Part shown: positions 21,793 to 38,154 of the stretch, in pieces
Layout of the letters: each line of letters begins with the position of its first letter
How positions within the stretch are numbered: position 1 is the stretch's first letter
Assembly: GCA_002104895.1 (NCBI GenBank)
Contig: MCFG01000428.1
Span: forward strand, 1 to 40,000
Length of the DNA: 40,000 bases
From: Anaeromyces robustus
Lineage: Eukaryota; Neocallimastigomycota; Neocallimastigomycetes; Neocallimastigales; Neocallimastigaceae
Direction: 5' to 3'
Translations under genes and position numbers: made by a program
Notes under the pieces: generated by a model
The model's input: only the letters and a program-made list of their open reading frames with translations
Told to the model about the DNA's origin: nothing
Database searches by the model: none

Positions 21793-23143
21793 TTTTTTTT
21801 TTATTAAGAATTATATAAGTTTCGGTTAAAGTTTTTTTTTATTTTTATTTTATATTTATATATTATTCTTTATTAAATGGTATTAAGAAAAAATAGAAAG
21901 AAAAACTTCTCTCTCTTTTTTTTTCTTTTAAAACCTTTCTTTTTAAAGATAAATAATTTTTTTTACTTTATAATGAAAATAATTTATTTTTATTATTTTA
22001 TTCATAAATAAAAGATATATTATTATTATTATTAAGATATATTATTAAATTTAATTTATTATTATATTATTAATATATAATTAAATATACAATAATATAA
22101 AAATTATTTATATCTATTTTTTAATTTGTTAATTATTCCTTATACGAAAATGTTTAATAAAGATATTTAAAATAATAAAAATAATGATAATAATAATAAA
22201 AATTTATATTATTAAAAGATGAATGAATGAATAATAAAAAATGACCCCTTATATTGTTTTAATTGTTATATGTAATGTTTTGTTTAGAATAATTTTAAAT
22301 TTAAAAAAAAAAAGAATATAAAAAAGTTTTTTAGTTATATACATGAATAAAAAATTCTAAAAAATTGCTAATTTAATGTTCATATCAACATGGGTAAATG
22401 CATAAATATATGTAAATCACACATAAATTATTATTAAAAAATAAATCAAGATCGAATATAATAAAATATAATATTATTAATCATTTATTATATATATATA
22501 TAATGAACAATACATTATAGATATTTTAAATAATTATTAAATATTATTAACATAATTATAAATTATTATTAAATTTTATTATTTTTAAAATTATTATTAT
22601 TATTATTATTATTATAATTACTATTATTTAATAAAACTAATATTATTATTAATATTATTTTTATTTAATAATAATAATTATAATATTTATTATTATTAAA
22701 ATTTACAATTTAAATAATTTTTATTTAAATTTTGATTAAAACTAAATAATAATGAAAATCAAGGAAATTTTAATTTTCTTTATTTTCATTTATATAATGA
22801 TTTTGGTTCTATTAAATTTTCAGTTATATGACAATAATTTATTTTTTAGAGCCTTAAAAATAAAGATTTATATATATTCATAGTTATTCCAAATATCTTC
22901 CATTTTATTTAACAATATAAAATGTATATAACAACATATATAATAATCTATAATATTATATTATTAAACTTTTTTTTTTGGACAATTTTTAATAACAAAT
23001 TTGTACAATATCATCATTATATATAGATTAATGATATTATATATGTAAATTTTATAATAATATATTCCACGCTATTATTAGTTCTAATATTGAAATCGAA
23101 AATATAATTTGGGACATTTAATATTTTATCTATTTCATAATAA
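21793..23143. other. AT-rich spacer upstream of the aminopeptidase gene
   Basis: Holds the presumed promoter of the minus-strand aminopeptidase gene, with T runs at about 21791-21802, 21832-21842 and 21917-21925. TTA and TAA arrays lie at about 22020-22035 and 22595-22615. No coding region or RNA gene was recognised. Confidence 0.5.
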
Positions 23144-23460
23144 TTAGATAATATTTTTTTTATATAAATTGAGGTTTACATATATACTTTCTATATTTTT
23201 TATAAATTCATTATAATTTTTTATTAATATATTATTTAAAGTTACTTTTTTAGTATATTTTATTTTTTTATCCTTCATAAGTTGCACAATAAAATAATTA
23301 TTTATTATTGTTTGATTATATAATGGTGATGGTAAACGCTTTAAATAAAGTGAATCAAAATAAAAATTCTTATTTTTACAATTAATAAAATAATTTATAA
23401 TTAATTCATTTTTTATCATTCATAAGTTGTTCAATAAAATATTTATTTATTACTATTTGA
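23144..23460 (-). pseudogene. Probable small gene relic with a duplicated segment
   Basis: A minus-strand frame of 91 codons (23144-23419) begins MIKNELIINYFINCKNKNF and contains LPSPLYNQTIINNYFIVQLM. Composition is Asn/Lys/Ile-rich but more varied than the repeat-made frames nearby. About 147 bp upstream (23410-23460) a second copy of the segment encoding QTIINNYFIVQLMKDKK occurs as QIVINKYFIEQLMNDKK and then runs into a stop. So a short repeated coding unit was once present. No domain is recognised. It may be a decayed copy of a lineage-specific repeat protein such as the neighbour at 23961. Confidence 0.35.
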
Positions 23461-23960
23461 AGAATTTTTTTTTATTTTTTGTTTTATCTTTATTTTATTT
23501 TATTTTATATTAATTTATTTTATTTTGTTTATTTTTTTCTTATTTTTTATTTATATTTTTTTATTATTTTTAAATTTTGTTTTATTTTTTTATTATTTTT
23601 TTTTATTTTTTTTTTTTTATTTTATTTTTTTTTTTATTTTATATATATATATATATTTTTTCTTGTTATTATTTGTTATTTTTACTTATTTTATTTATTT
23701 ATTTATTTTATTTAATATATTTTAAATATTTAAATTAAAATTATTTTATTTTATTTTATATTAATTTATTTTATACTATATATTTAAATAAAGTATAAAA
23801 TTAAAAATTTATTTTTTTTATTTACTTAAAAAAAAGTTTACATATTTTTAAATGAAATGCATATTAATATAATATAATAATACATTTATATTAATTTCAT
23901 ATTTATTTATACAACTCTTTGGTCAATTTCGTAAATAAAATAAAATAAAATAAAACTAAT
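23461..23960. other. Low-complexity T-rich spacer
   Basis: TTTTA and T-run dominated. Overlapping plus-strand frames (23479-23715, 23525-23725) read Phe/Tyr/Ile/Leu strings and are composition artefacts. Nothing else is seen. Confidence 0.6.
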
Positions 23961-26602
23961 TTATTTTTTATTTTTTCTTTTAATTTTAGTAATATAAGTA
24001 GAATAATTAATAAATTTTTCATTATTATATAGATTATCATATCTTTTTTCTCTTAATTCTTTCATTTTAGCATTATATTTCTCACATAATATTTGACGGA
24101 ATTCCTTATCATCTTCAGTTTTTATGATAAGTTCATAAAATGAATTACTAGATGAACCACTACTTCCACCATATCCGTCTGGAATCTCTTGATTAACAAA
24201 ATCAATTAATAATTCATCAACTAATTTTTCTTTTTTAAAGAATATTTTCTTTTTTAATTCTTCATTTAATGATACTTCTTGTTTAGAAAATTCGTTGTAT
24301 AAATAATGATCCATTATTTTATCATAAAAAATATCTCTTTCGGTTCGGATTTTATTACCGATTAGAACATTGGGATCTAAAGAATCAAAATGATTATAAC
24401 AGTTATATATACATTGTTTCAATAAATAAATATATTTATTGAATCCATGGTTTAACATAAATTCAAGATTTTCACGAGTAAGGAATCTTTTTTTATATAA
24501 ATATAATGGTTCCATTCCTTCTATTTCAAAGTTGATATCAGCTCCTTTTTCTATTAATAAATTTGCTACTTCAAAATCATTTTTAGCAATAGCTAAATGA
24601 AGAGGATTTTCAAATCGAGGTAATATTACATCATTATATATATATTTATTATCTATTTCAATACCATAATTAAATGATAAATTGCATTCTTCATATTTTT
24701 TTATCAAAAATTTGATGAGATCTATAGATACATCATTATCAATGGCATAGGATAAAATGTCCCAATCAAAATTGTTAATTTCTTTAAGTTGAATTTTATT
24801 ATTAGTGAAATATTTAGTTAAAGCATTTTTATCATCGTTTTCAATCATATCAAATGTTTTTTCTCTTTTTTCATAATTTTCTTTTATTTTCTTAAAGCCA
24901 CTTAAAATTGTTATTTTTACCGTAGGATATTCTTTAAAATCATTAAGAACTGATAAAAATTCATTTTTATTATTAGTATATCTATTACTTAATATTTTAT
25001 TCAAGGAATATAAGAAACCATCAAGAGTGGTATTTTCATAAGCATCTTGAATATGATAACTTTTTTTGTCATGAAAATCAAAGAATTTATATATTTTATA
25101 CAAAACTTCATCTTTGTTTCTCTTATCATTTTTAAATAAAATAAGAATGGCATTAAAATTTTTATAAGTAATTGCATTATGATAATATTCATCCTTAATA
25201 GTAGAATATAAATATGTATTAAAGTATATTTCTAATAAATCATTCTTTTTGCTTTGGATCCAATTAAATATGAAATCTGGTTTTAAAATAACTTGTTTAT
25301 TATTAAATATATTAATCATATATTTTAAATTTTCAGAATTAAGTTTCTTGGAAATATCTAAGTAATCAAATATTTTTTTATCTTTCCAAAAACTATCAGA
25401 GTTGAATGTATTTTCTTCAGAGTAAAGACTTAAATTTAAATTTGCTCCTCTATATAATAATACATCAACCACATCAAACCTATTTTTAGCCAAAGCATTT
25501 AATAAAGGGGTATTCAATGAATAATTGAAATTATTAATAGATTCATGTTTTTCAACAATGAAATCAAAAGATTTATATTCTAATTTATTAATAATTAATA
25601 ATATGATATTTAAAGGATTTTTGAATTCAATAGCAGATATTAAAATATCAAAATAATTTGAATTTAAATTTTTCAAATCTTTTAAAGAATGACTTTTAAT
25701 GTATTCGTTAAGTTCGGAATAACTTTTCTTTTTCAAAATTTCATTTATTTCTGCTCTTTTTTCCTTTTTAACAATATTAATTATTTGATTCTTTAAATCT
25801 TCATTTTTAATAGAATCAAAGAATATTTTGAATTTTCCTTTATTGTTTCTATTATTATCATTATCTAATGAAAGATAATTGATATCGACATTAAATAAAT
25901 AAATGACTTCCATTAAAATGTCTTCTTTATTTTTTCTTCTAATATCATATTTAATTAAGATTTCAATTGCGTTGTAATTTTCTTCTTCAAGAGCACATTC
26001 ATAAAAATTTTTATATTTTTCATGAATAAATGAAAATTTTTCTTCTTTGATATGATTCATTATATAATGTTCAAATAATGTATCTAATAACTCATTATTA
26101 AATGATTTTATCCATTGAATTAATATTTTATTACTGTCAATTTTTAAATTTTTATCCAAAATATATTTTAAATTTTTTACTGTTAATAAATTTTTTTTAA
26201 ATAAGTAGTTGAAAATATTTTTTTGACAATCATAATCATAATCATAATCATAATCATTAAAATCAATTTTTCCATTAATATCAGCTCCACTTGAAATTAA
26301 TAAATCTGAAATATCAAATCTCTCCTTAATAATAGCTAAACAAAGAGGAGATATATTTCCATAATCTGTCGAATAAGTATCATAATTCAAATTTTTATAT
26401 AAATTAATTATATATTGTATCGTTTCTAAAGAGCTATCATTTAAAATTGAATATTGTAATATATCAATTTCTTTTTTCAATTCTTTTACAGATATATTAT
26501 TTTGTTCGATAAAATTTTTTAATTTTTCAACATTATTATTTTTAATAAATTATTTATTTTTTTAACTTTTTCAGAAAAATTAGGATTTTCATTAATTATC
26601 AT
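23961..26602 (-). CDS. Large ankyrin-like repeat protein, frame break near the N-terminus
   Basis: Intronless frame of about 840 codons (upstream limit near 26545, stop at 23961). It consists of three long units of about 280-300 residues. Counting from the Leu codon at 26480, each unit holds one clear ankyrin-type helix pair ending in a GAD/GAN turn: residues 42-71 (SPLCLAIIKERFDISDLLIS, then SGADING), 323-350 (LLNALAKNRFDVVDVLLYRG) and 624-650 (PLHLAIAKNDFEVANLLIEK). Each unit is preceded by an ILxxAI motif and followed by an NLKY(I/M) or NLEFM helix. A DYDYDYDY tract lies at about 77-84. No ATG opens this frame. An ATG at 26602 starts MIINENPNFSEKVKKINNLL in another frame, which meets the main frame near an A5 run (26539-26543, minus strand). 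The region just after that run is homologous to the start of units two and three, so it is real coding sequence. Either a one-base loss or a homopolymer error is likely. Function unknown; it resembles ankyrin families I recall from gut fungi. Confidence 0.75.
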
Positions 26603-28085
26603 CTTTATATATTTATATATATAATAATAAATTATTAATTATTATATTTTAAAAATATATTATCAAAAACGATTTTATTAATAAAAGTTAATAAAAAAAT
26701 AGGATTTAATTTTTTTTTATTTATATAATATTTAAACAAAGAAAATAAAAAGAAAAAAAAAAATAATTTATATATTTTTTTTTTGGACATGAAATTATAA
26801 AGTTTTAACTAAAAAGAATCATGTCCAAATGATGCATTAAATTATCATATTATTTAATTATAAATTAAATTAAATGATATTTTTTTTTAATTAAAATAAA
26901 ATTTAAATGGTATTATTTTTTTTATTTAAAATTATTAATAAAATGAATTATTTGTTATACAGTGTATAATGTAAATTCATGTATATAACTAAAAAACTTT
27001 TTTATATTCTTTTTTTTTTTAATACATTCAATTTTATTATTATATTTTTATTACTATTCTATCAATAAATATAATTATTTATTGAATATATATTGAAAAT
27101 ATTTAATGTTTTACGAAGGAAAACTATATATATAATTATTGAAAATAATAATTTAAAAAAAGAAAATAAAGTATGGATAGTTTAAAAGATATTTTAATAT
27201 ATAATAGTTTATAAAACTATTTTCATAATAATTTATTTAAAATGACATCAATAATTTTTTTTTATAAATGTTTTAATTTATATGTACATAATACATAGTA
27301 TATAAAATTATTATATAAAAGTAACAATAATGTGGATATTTTATTATTGAAAATTAATTCTATCATAATTTTTTAATTATGAAGAATTTTTTTTAAAAAT
27401 TTCAAGAAACAAATATAGTATATTAATAAAGTAAAAAAAAAAGTTTTTTTTTTTCATTAATTAATAGAAAGACAAAATAAATGAAAAAAGTTATGTGAAA
27501 AGAATTATAGCTTTTTTATTTAAAAAAAATTCAATATTTATTAATATATAAATAAATAGTAAAAAGAAACGATAGTTAATATCATCAAATAGTATAGGAA
27601 TGTGTTAAATAACTTTCTCATTATCATATTCCATTTTTTCGTTTTGATATTTTTTAAAAATTTTATAATATATAAATTTATATATAAAAAATGTTACATT
27701 ATTTTCTACATTATTACAATTTATCCAATCACAATAATGTATTTGTAGGATCTTGATATTTATTATATAATAATAATCATAATCATAATCATAATAATAA
27801 TCAATAATAATCAATAATTATTATTCATAATAATTAAATTTTTTTAATTTAAAATTCACTTTAATAAATCAAGAAAAGAAAAAAAAAAAATAGCTATTAT
27901 ATATATATTTTACAATTTTTTTTTTTAAAAAAGTTAAATTTTACATTTGACAATTTTTATAAAATTTCTTGTATTTTTGTTATAATTTTTAAAATTTAAT
28001 TTCTTTCTTATTTTTTTTTCTTTAATTTTTGTATATTTTTTGTATTCTTTCATTTCTTTTTTACATTTAATTTAAATAATATATA
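26603..28085. other. Spacer between divergent ankyrin and MCM7 genes
   Basis: Should hold both promoters. About 180 bp upstream of the ankyrin gene is a perfect 11-bp inverted repeat, TTTGGACATGA at 26782-26792 and its complement at 26819-26829. A minus-strand frame at 27605-27814 has a C-terminal half with varied residues (IHYCDWINCNNVENNVTFF) after an ATT/ATG microsatellite; it may be a gene relic but nothing identifies it. The MCM7 leader is T-rich. No MluI-type cell-cycle box (ACGCGT) was seen in the 200 bp before the MCM7 start. Confidence 0.5.
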
Positions 28086-33222
<5,137 letters not shown>

Positions 33223-34029
33223 GTTTTTTTTTTATATTTTTATTTTATTAAAATAATTATAATAAAATAAATAAAGAAAGAAAGAACTATTATTATTGTC
33301 TCAATTTTTTTCTTCTTTCTTTCTTTCTTTTCTTTTATTTTCTTTTCTATTATATATATAAATTGATATCCCCAAAAAAATTTATATTTAATTATAAGAA
33401 TTAAGAACACAAAAATTTTACACTAACATTAGTAACACTATTAGTAATAATAAGTAATAATAAGTAATAATAAATAAAATGATTAGTTATTTTATTCTTA
33501 AAAAAGCAAAATCAAATAACATAAGTTTTATTTATGAAAATAATTATTTATTAATTTATTTATTTATTTATTTATTATTAGAACAGGTTATATATAAATT
33601 ATAAATTATAAATAATAAATAATAATTATCATATTAAGTAATAATAATATATAAAATATAAATATAATAATCAATAAAAACAACAATTAATAAAATATTA
33701 ATAAAAAATAATAAAGCATAATCAATTTATTCATTTCTTTTTATTATTATTATTTATTATTACTTTTTTTTTTTTTTTTATTTTATTACCCTTTTTTTAT
33801 TACCCTTTTTTTTATTACTTTTTTTTATTAATTTTTTTTTTATTACTTTTTTATTATTACTTTTTTATTATTACTTTTTTTTTATTATTATTATTAGTAT
33901 TTTATATATACTTTATAAAAAAAGTAATAAAAAAATTTTTAATACTCTTCCTTTTTACTTTTTTTGTATTTTAATTTATTTTGTACTATTTGAAAAATGT
34001 TATAAAATATGATAAATAAAAATTTAAAA

Positions 34030-34067
<38 letters not shown>

Positions 34068-34254
34068 TATATGGTAATAATATATTAATATGATATATTA
34101 CAATATAATATTTTCTTGTCAAATAAATAAATAATAAAATCGACTACAAACGAGAATACAAAAAAATGTCATAGTCATAAAACTCAACTAAATTAAATTA
34201 AATTATTATTAATAAATTTATAATTTAATTAATTTTTTTTTTTTTTTTGCTATT

Positions 34255-34286
<32 letters not shown>

Positions 34287-34297
34287 TATTTAATATT

Positions 34298-34329
<32 letters not shown>

Positions 34330-35070
34330 TTATTTTTTACTTTGAATTATATAAATAATAATATAAAAATGGATTGCTCATTTTTTAAATAATAAAATAT
34401 TTAAAATATATATATTTATTATTATTATTATTATTTTATTAAAAAATTGCTTTTTTTTCTATTTTATTTTATATTACACATTCTTTTTTTTATTTTATTT
34501 TTTTTATTTTTGTAATAATTCATATTAAAATAGTAATACTTAATCATTAATTTACATGTTAATCTATAATCTTTTTTTTAATATCAAACAAAATAAAATA
34601 AAGTTTAGATAAAAAAATATAAAGATAAAAGAAAAAAAAAAGTTTATTATATATACATTCTGTTTTTCTTTTATTTTGATTGAAAAACAAAGTATAAATA
34701 CAAAATAAAAAAAAAAAAAAGAATTGTTTATATAAACTTTTTTAATTAACTTTAAGCTAAAATAATAATATTATTATTATTATTTAATTATGATTATTAT
34801 ATAAATAATAATTAGTATATATAATGTATAACTAAAAATATATATTCAAATATATAATAAATATAAAGAATCATTGACAAGTTTATTTAAACTTCAGAGT
34901 TTATTATAACTTTGTTATTTATTATTAAGTATAAATATTTAATATTAATGTTAATATAAATTATATAAATAAATAATAAAAATACCAAGTAAAAGAAAAT
35001 AATAATATTAATTATATTACAAATATTTACTATTTTAACTTCTTTTTTTTTTTTTTTTTTCATATGAATA
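33223..35070. other. AT-rich spacer downstream of MCM7
   Basis: MCM7 3' flank followed by TTATTACTTTT-type repeats (about 33764-33890), a pure run of 33 A at 34031-34063 and TTTA arrays at about 34254-34332. No gene or RNA was recognised. Confidence 0.6.
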
Positions 35071-35330
35071 AATTATGGCTTAATTATGGCTGGTTTATTC
35101 TTAATAAAAAAATTTTTTTTAATATTTAATATTTAATCATTTATCAATTTATCTTAAATTATTTTTTTTTTTTATATATATATTATTTTATATAATTAAT
35201 TGAATATTTAATTATGGCTGAAGGTTGAAATAACCGTTTTCCAGCCACTTTTCAGGTTGCACAATACCATTTCTAACTAAAGAATTTTCTGGTTTTTACA
35301 AAGCTGTCAATTGTTATTGTATACCAATAA
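35071..35330. other. Islet with more G and C, internal hairpin, repeated AATTATGGCT
   Basis: AATTATGGCT occurs at 35071-35080 and again at 35082-35091, and ATTATGGCTG at 35211-35220. From 35215 a two-part stem can form: TGGCTG (35215-35220) with CAGCCA (35242-35247), and GGTT (35223-35226) with AACC (35232-35235). It continues into TTTTCAGGTTGCACAATACC. To about 35325 the stretch is clearly richer in G and C than its flanks. Minus-strand translation gives short broken frames. It could be an eroded DNA transposon end or a small structured RNA; neither is proven. Confidence 0.35.
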
Positions 35331-36552
35331 AAACTTATATATTTAAAGTTTAATATATATTAAATATATTTAAATAATAAATTAAAATAATAAATTAAAA
35401 ATTAAAAATTAAAAATTAAAAATTAAAAAAAAAAAAAAACTGAAAATTATGAAAAATAGTATGAGAAAATTAATTATTATAATGAAATTATTAAATAAAT
35501 AGAAAAAAAAAAATTTTGTTCAATTTACAATAATTAACAAATTTATAATTAATAATTATCACTTTCTAATATGTTTTTAAAATTTTAATAATAGAAATAA
35601 GAATACAAACAAATAATTAATTAAATAAAAGACAATAATACTAAAAGAAAATTATATAAATATTGTATTTATATTTATATTGAATAAGTTATTACTTTTA
35701 ATTAGTTCTATTATATTTATTATAATTTATATTTAAATAACTCTATAATAATAAAAAAGTAATATTTAAAAGTATAATTTATTATTTTAATATTTTTTCA
35801 ATTAATAAAAAGTACCATAAATAAAATAATTTTTTTCATTATAATTAGAAAAACTAATAATGATTATAAATTATAATGATAAATTAAAAATAATAATAAT
35901 AATTAATATATAATATAATATATATAATATTAATAATATCTAATATTAATAACAAATAATAAATAATAAGAATAGTTATACATGTTATAATCCTTGTGAA
36001 TGAGTGGATTTATTAATGCAAAAAAAAAATCAACTTTCTTATTTATATAATAATAATAATCGATAATCATTCAATAAGAAATGTGATTATTTAATATATT
36101 GTTGTTGAATCTATTTGTTCATATAACAATGGAAAAAAAATAGCAGCTAAAATAAATAATTACATTTAAATATTATAAATAATAATTATTATAATTAATT
36201 ATAATTATAATTAATCATAATTCATAATTAATTATTCATATATTAGTCATTATTTTATTGTAATATGTTATAATATATTAAATCTAACCAATATTTTTTA
36301 AAATTCAGATATTTTACCAAGAATTATCTACATATATTACAATATATATTAATATATATTAGATGTATGTAAGTATTTAAATAATTTTTTTTTATTTTTA
36401 TTTAGATTCCAATTTTATAAGTTTTTGTAAATTTTGTATATAAAAATGTATTATATAAAATTTATATATATAATTTAATATATTATAATATATTATAATA
36501 TATTTATATTTATTTATCCTTTTTAAAAAAAATAAATTGTTAATAAACCTGT
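35331..36552. other. AT-rich spacer, nothing recognised
   Basis: TAAAAAT-type short repeats near 35395-35425, ATTATAAT-rich palindromic text near 36180-36235, and TATTATAATA repeats near 36478-36502. No coding or RNA gene seen. Confidence 0.55.
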
Positions 36553-36566
36553 AAAAATTCAGAAAT
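36553..36566. repeat. Left copy of the 14-bp direct repeat (putative target-site duplication)
   Basis: AAAAATTCAGAAAT, identical to 36996-37009. It abuts a T-run that begins the GC-rich island at 36567. Confidence 0.75.
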
Positions 36567-36995
36567 TTTTTTTTATAGACTTATCATGTGATTTTCACAT
36601 GAATGTATCGGAATTAAATTCCCTGCCTTACCTTTTCGGCGTCGACGCCCTTGGTATATTCATATATTTTACATTTGTACTTAAACCCTAACGCTAACTT
36701 AATAACGGGTCCAGTCTACAAGCCCCACATATGAATAGTAGTCACCAAGGAAACCGCCCAATAATTTAGAGCCGCACCCCACATTATTAGACTTAAAGAT
36801 CTACTCATATACTTATATTATTTAATGAGGCGTGAGTAGCTACGCCTCAAATACTATACCTGTGCACTACCTTGCCACAGTGTAAAACCCGTGAAGGAGA
36901 AAACCACTTGTGCTTGGGGTAGATGCGGTGTCGATCCAGAAGCCTTATGTATGCTAAGGAAACGCCTTAACAACCAGGATAGAAACTGGTCGACA
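36567..36995 (-). mobile_element. Candidate SINE or retroposed structured RNA
   Basis: A 429-bp island of about 42% GC by hand count over 36601-36994, set in very AT-rich DNA. Read on the minus strand it starts GTCGACCAGTTTC and ends in a run of eight A after TCTAT. It is bounded on both sides by the same 14-bp direct repeat. An A-tail plus a 14-bp target-site duplication is the mark of LINE-type target-primed reverse transcription. Near the minus-strand 5' end, TGGTTGTTAAG (36966-36976) matches the Pol III box A consensus except one base, and GGATCGACACC (36927-36937) matches box B at 9 of 11 positions, 28 bp apart, tRNA-like spacing. Several hairpins lie inside. No long frame on either strand; the longest pieces seen are 46 codons without ATG (minus) and 31 codons (plus). 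No match to tRNA, 5S, SRP, RNase P or snRNA was recognised from memory. Alternative: a resident ncRNA gene with chance flanking repeats. Confidence 0.5.
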
Positions 36996-37009
36996 AAAAA
37001 TTCAGAAAT
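36996..37009. repeat. Right copy of the 14-bp direct repeat (putative target-site duplication)
   Basis: Second AAAAATTCAGAAAT, following the island's GTCGAC end. Joining the outer flanks at one copy restores plain AT-rich sequence. Confidence 0.75.
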
Positions 37010-38066
37010 GAATTTAAAAAACCTTTTTATTATTTAAATTTAAATAATTTTTAATATGAATAAAAAGTCATTTATTATAAACATTTATCTCCCTTATTTA
37101 TTTAATTTAATATTTATTTATTAATTTATTATTTATATTAAACTTCTTTTAATTTATTTATTTATTAATCCGTTATTTATTTACTTTTATAATTTTATTT
37201 ATTAATATATTTTTAAGAAAATCTTTTTTTTTTGTTATACTTTATTCTATATTCCCTAAAATAATTTTTTTTATGCGATATTAATAGAAAAATATAAAAA
37301 AAAAAAATTGGCATTTTTCATATAATTCTTGGTTTTAACAAATATGGTAATAAAAAAAAATTACTAAATTACAAGCACTGTTTAATCATTAAAAAAAAAA
37401 AAAAAAAAAATAAAGACTCAAAAAGGGAAAAAAAAGAATAGAATAGAATATAAAATATTAACTAATATATAGAATTATATATATTAATCTGTAAATTATT
37501 ATATATAATGGATAAATTATTGATAAAAAGAAAATTATAAAACTTTATGTATTTAAACTTTTTTTTCTTCTTTATGTATATAATTTAAAATAATAATTAT
37601 AATTTTTTTTTTGCCTTTAATTAAAATTAACATTGGATTAATTATTGATAAAATGAAAAAAAAAAAAAATAAAGTATGTTTTTATACACCTTAAATAACT
37701 ATTAAATAATTATTAAATAAAATATTAGTAGTAAAATTAATTATTTATAATATTAAAAAAATAATAATAATTAATATATTTAAAAAAATTATTTTATATG
37801 TAATAAATAATAGATTTAAATTCAATGATTGATATTATTAAAATTGGCGTTTTTACTATATATATTTAAAAAATAATAATTGAAAAAAAAGGTATACATT
37901 GTCAATTATTCATCAACATTCCATAAAAAAAGAATAAAAATAATTAAATAATTTTTATCGTCCCAGGTGTTTTAATTTATATGCTTTAAAAATGTTTTAA
38001 ATGGTAAAGTACTATTCCTTAAAATTTAAACAAAATTTAATATATTCATTCATTTATTTTATATTT

Positions 38067-38097
<31 letters not shown>

Positions 38098-38111
38098 TTT
38101 TATATTTATAT

Positions 38112-38154
<43 letters not shown>

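Noticed and set aside
36604-36696. Plus-strand 31-codon frame beginning MNVSELNSLPYLFGVDALG inside the island, and a 46-codon minus-strand stretch
   Set aside because: Both are short enough to arise by chance in DNA of this GC level; no family recognised.
36567-36995. Island as SRP RNA, RNase P RNA, 5S rRNA, spliceosomal snRNA, rRNA fragment or hammerhead ribozyme
   Set aside because: None of their core motifs as I remember them could be found on either strand. This is a memory-based check, not a covariance search.
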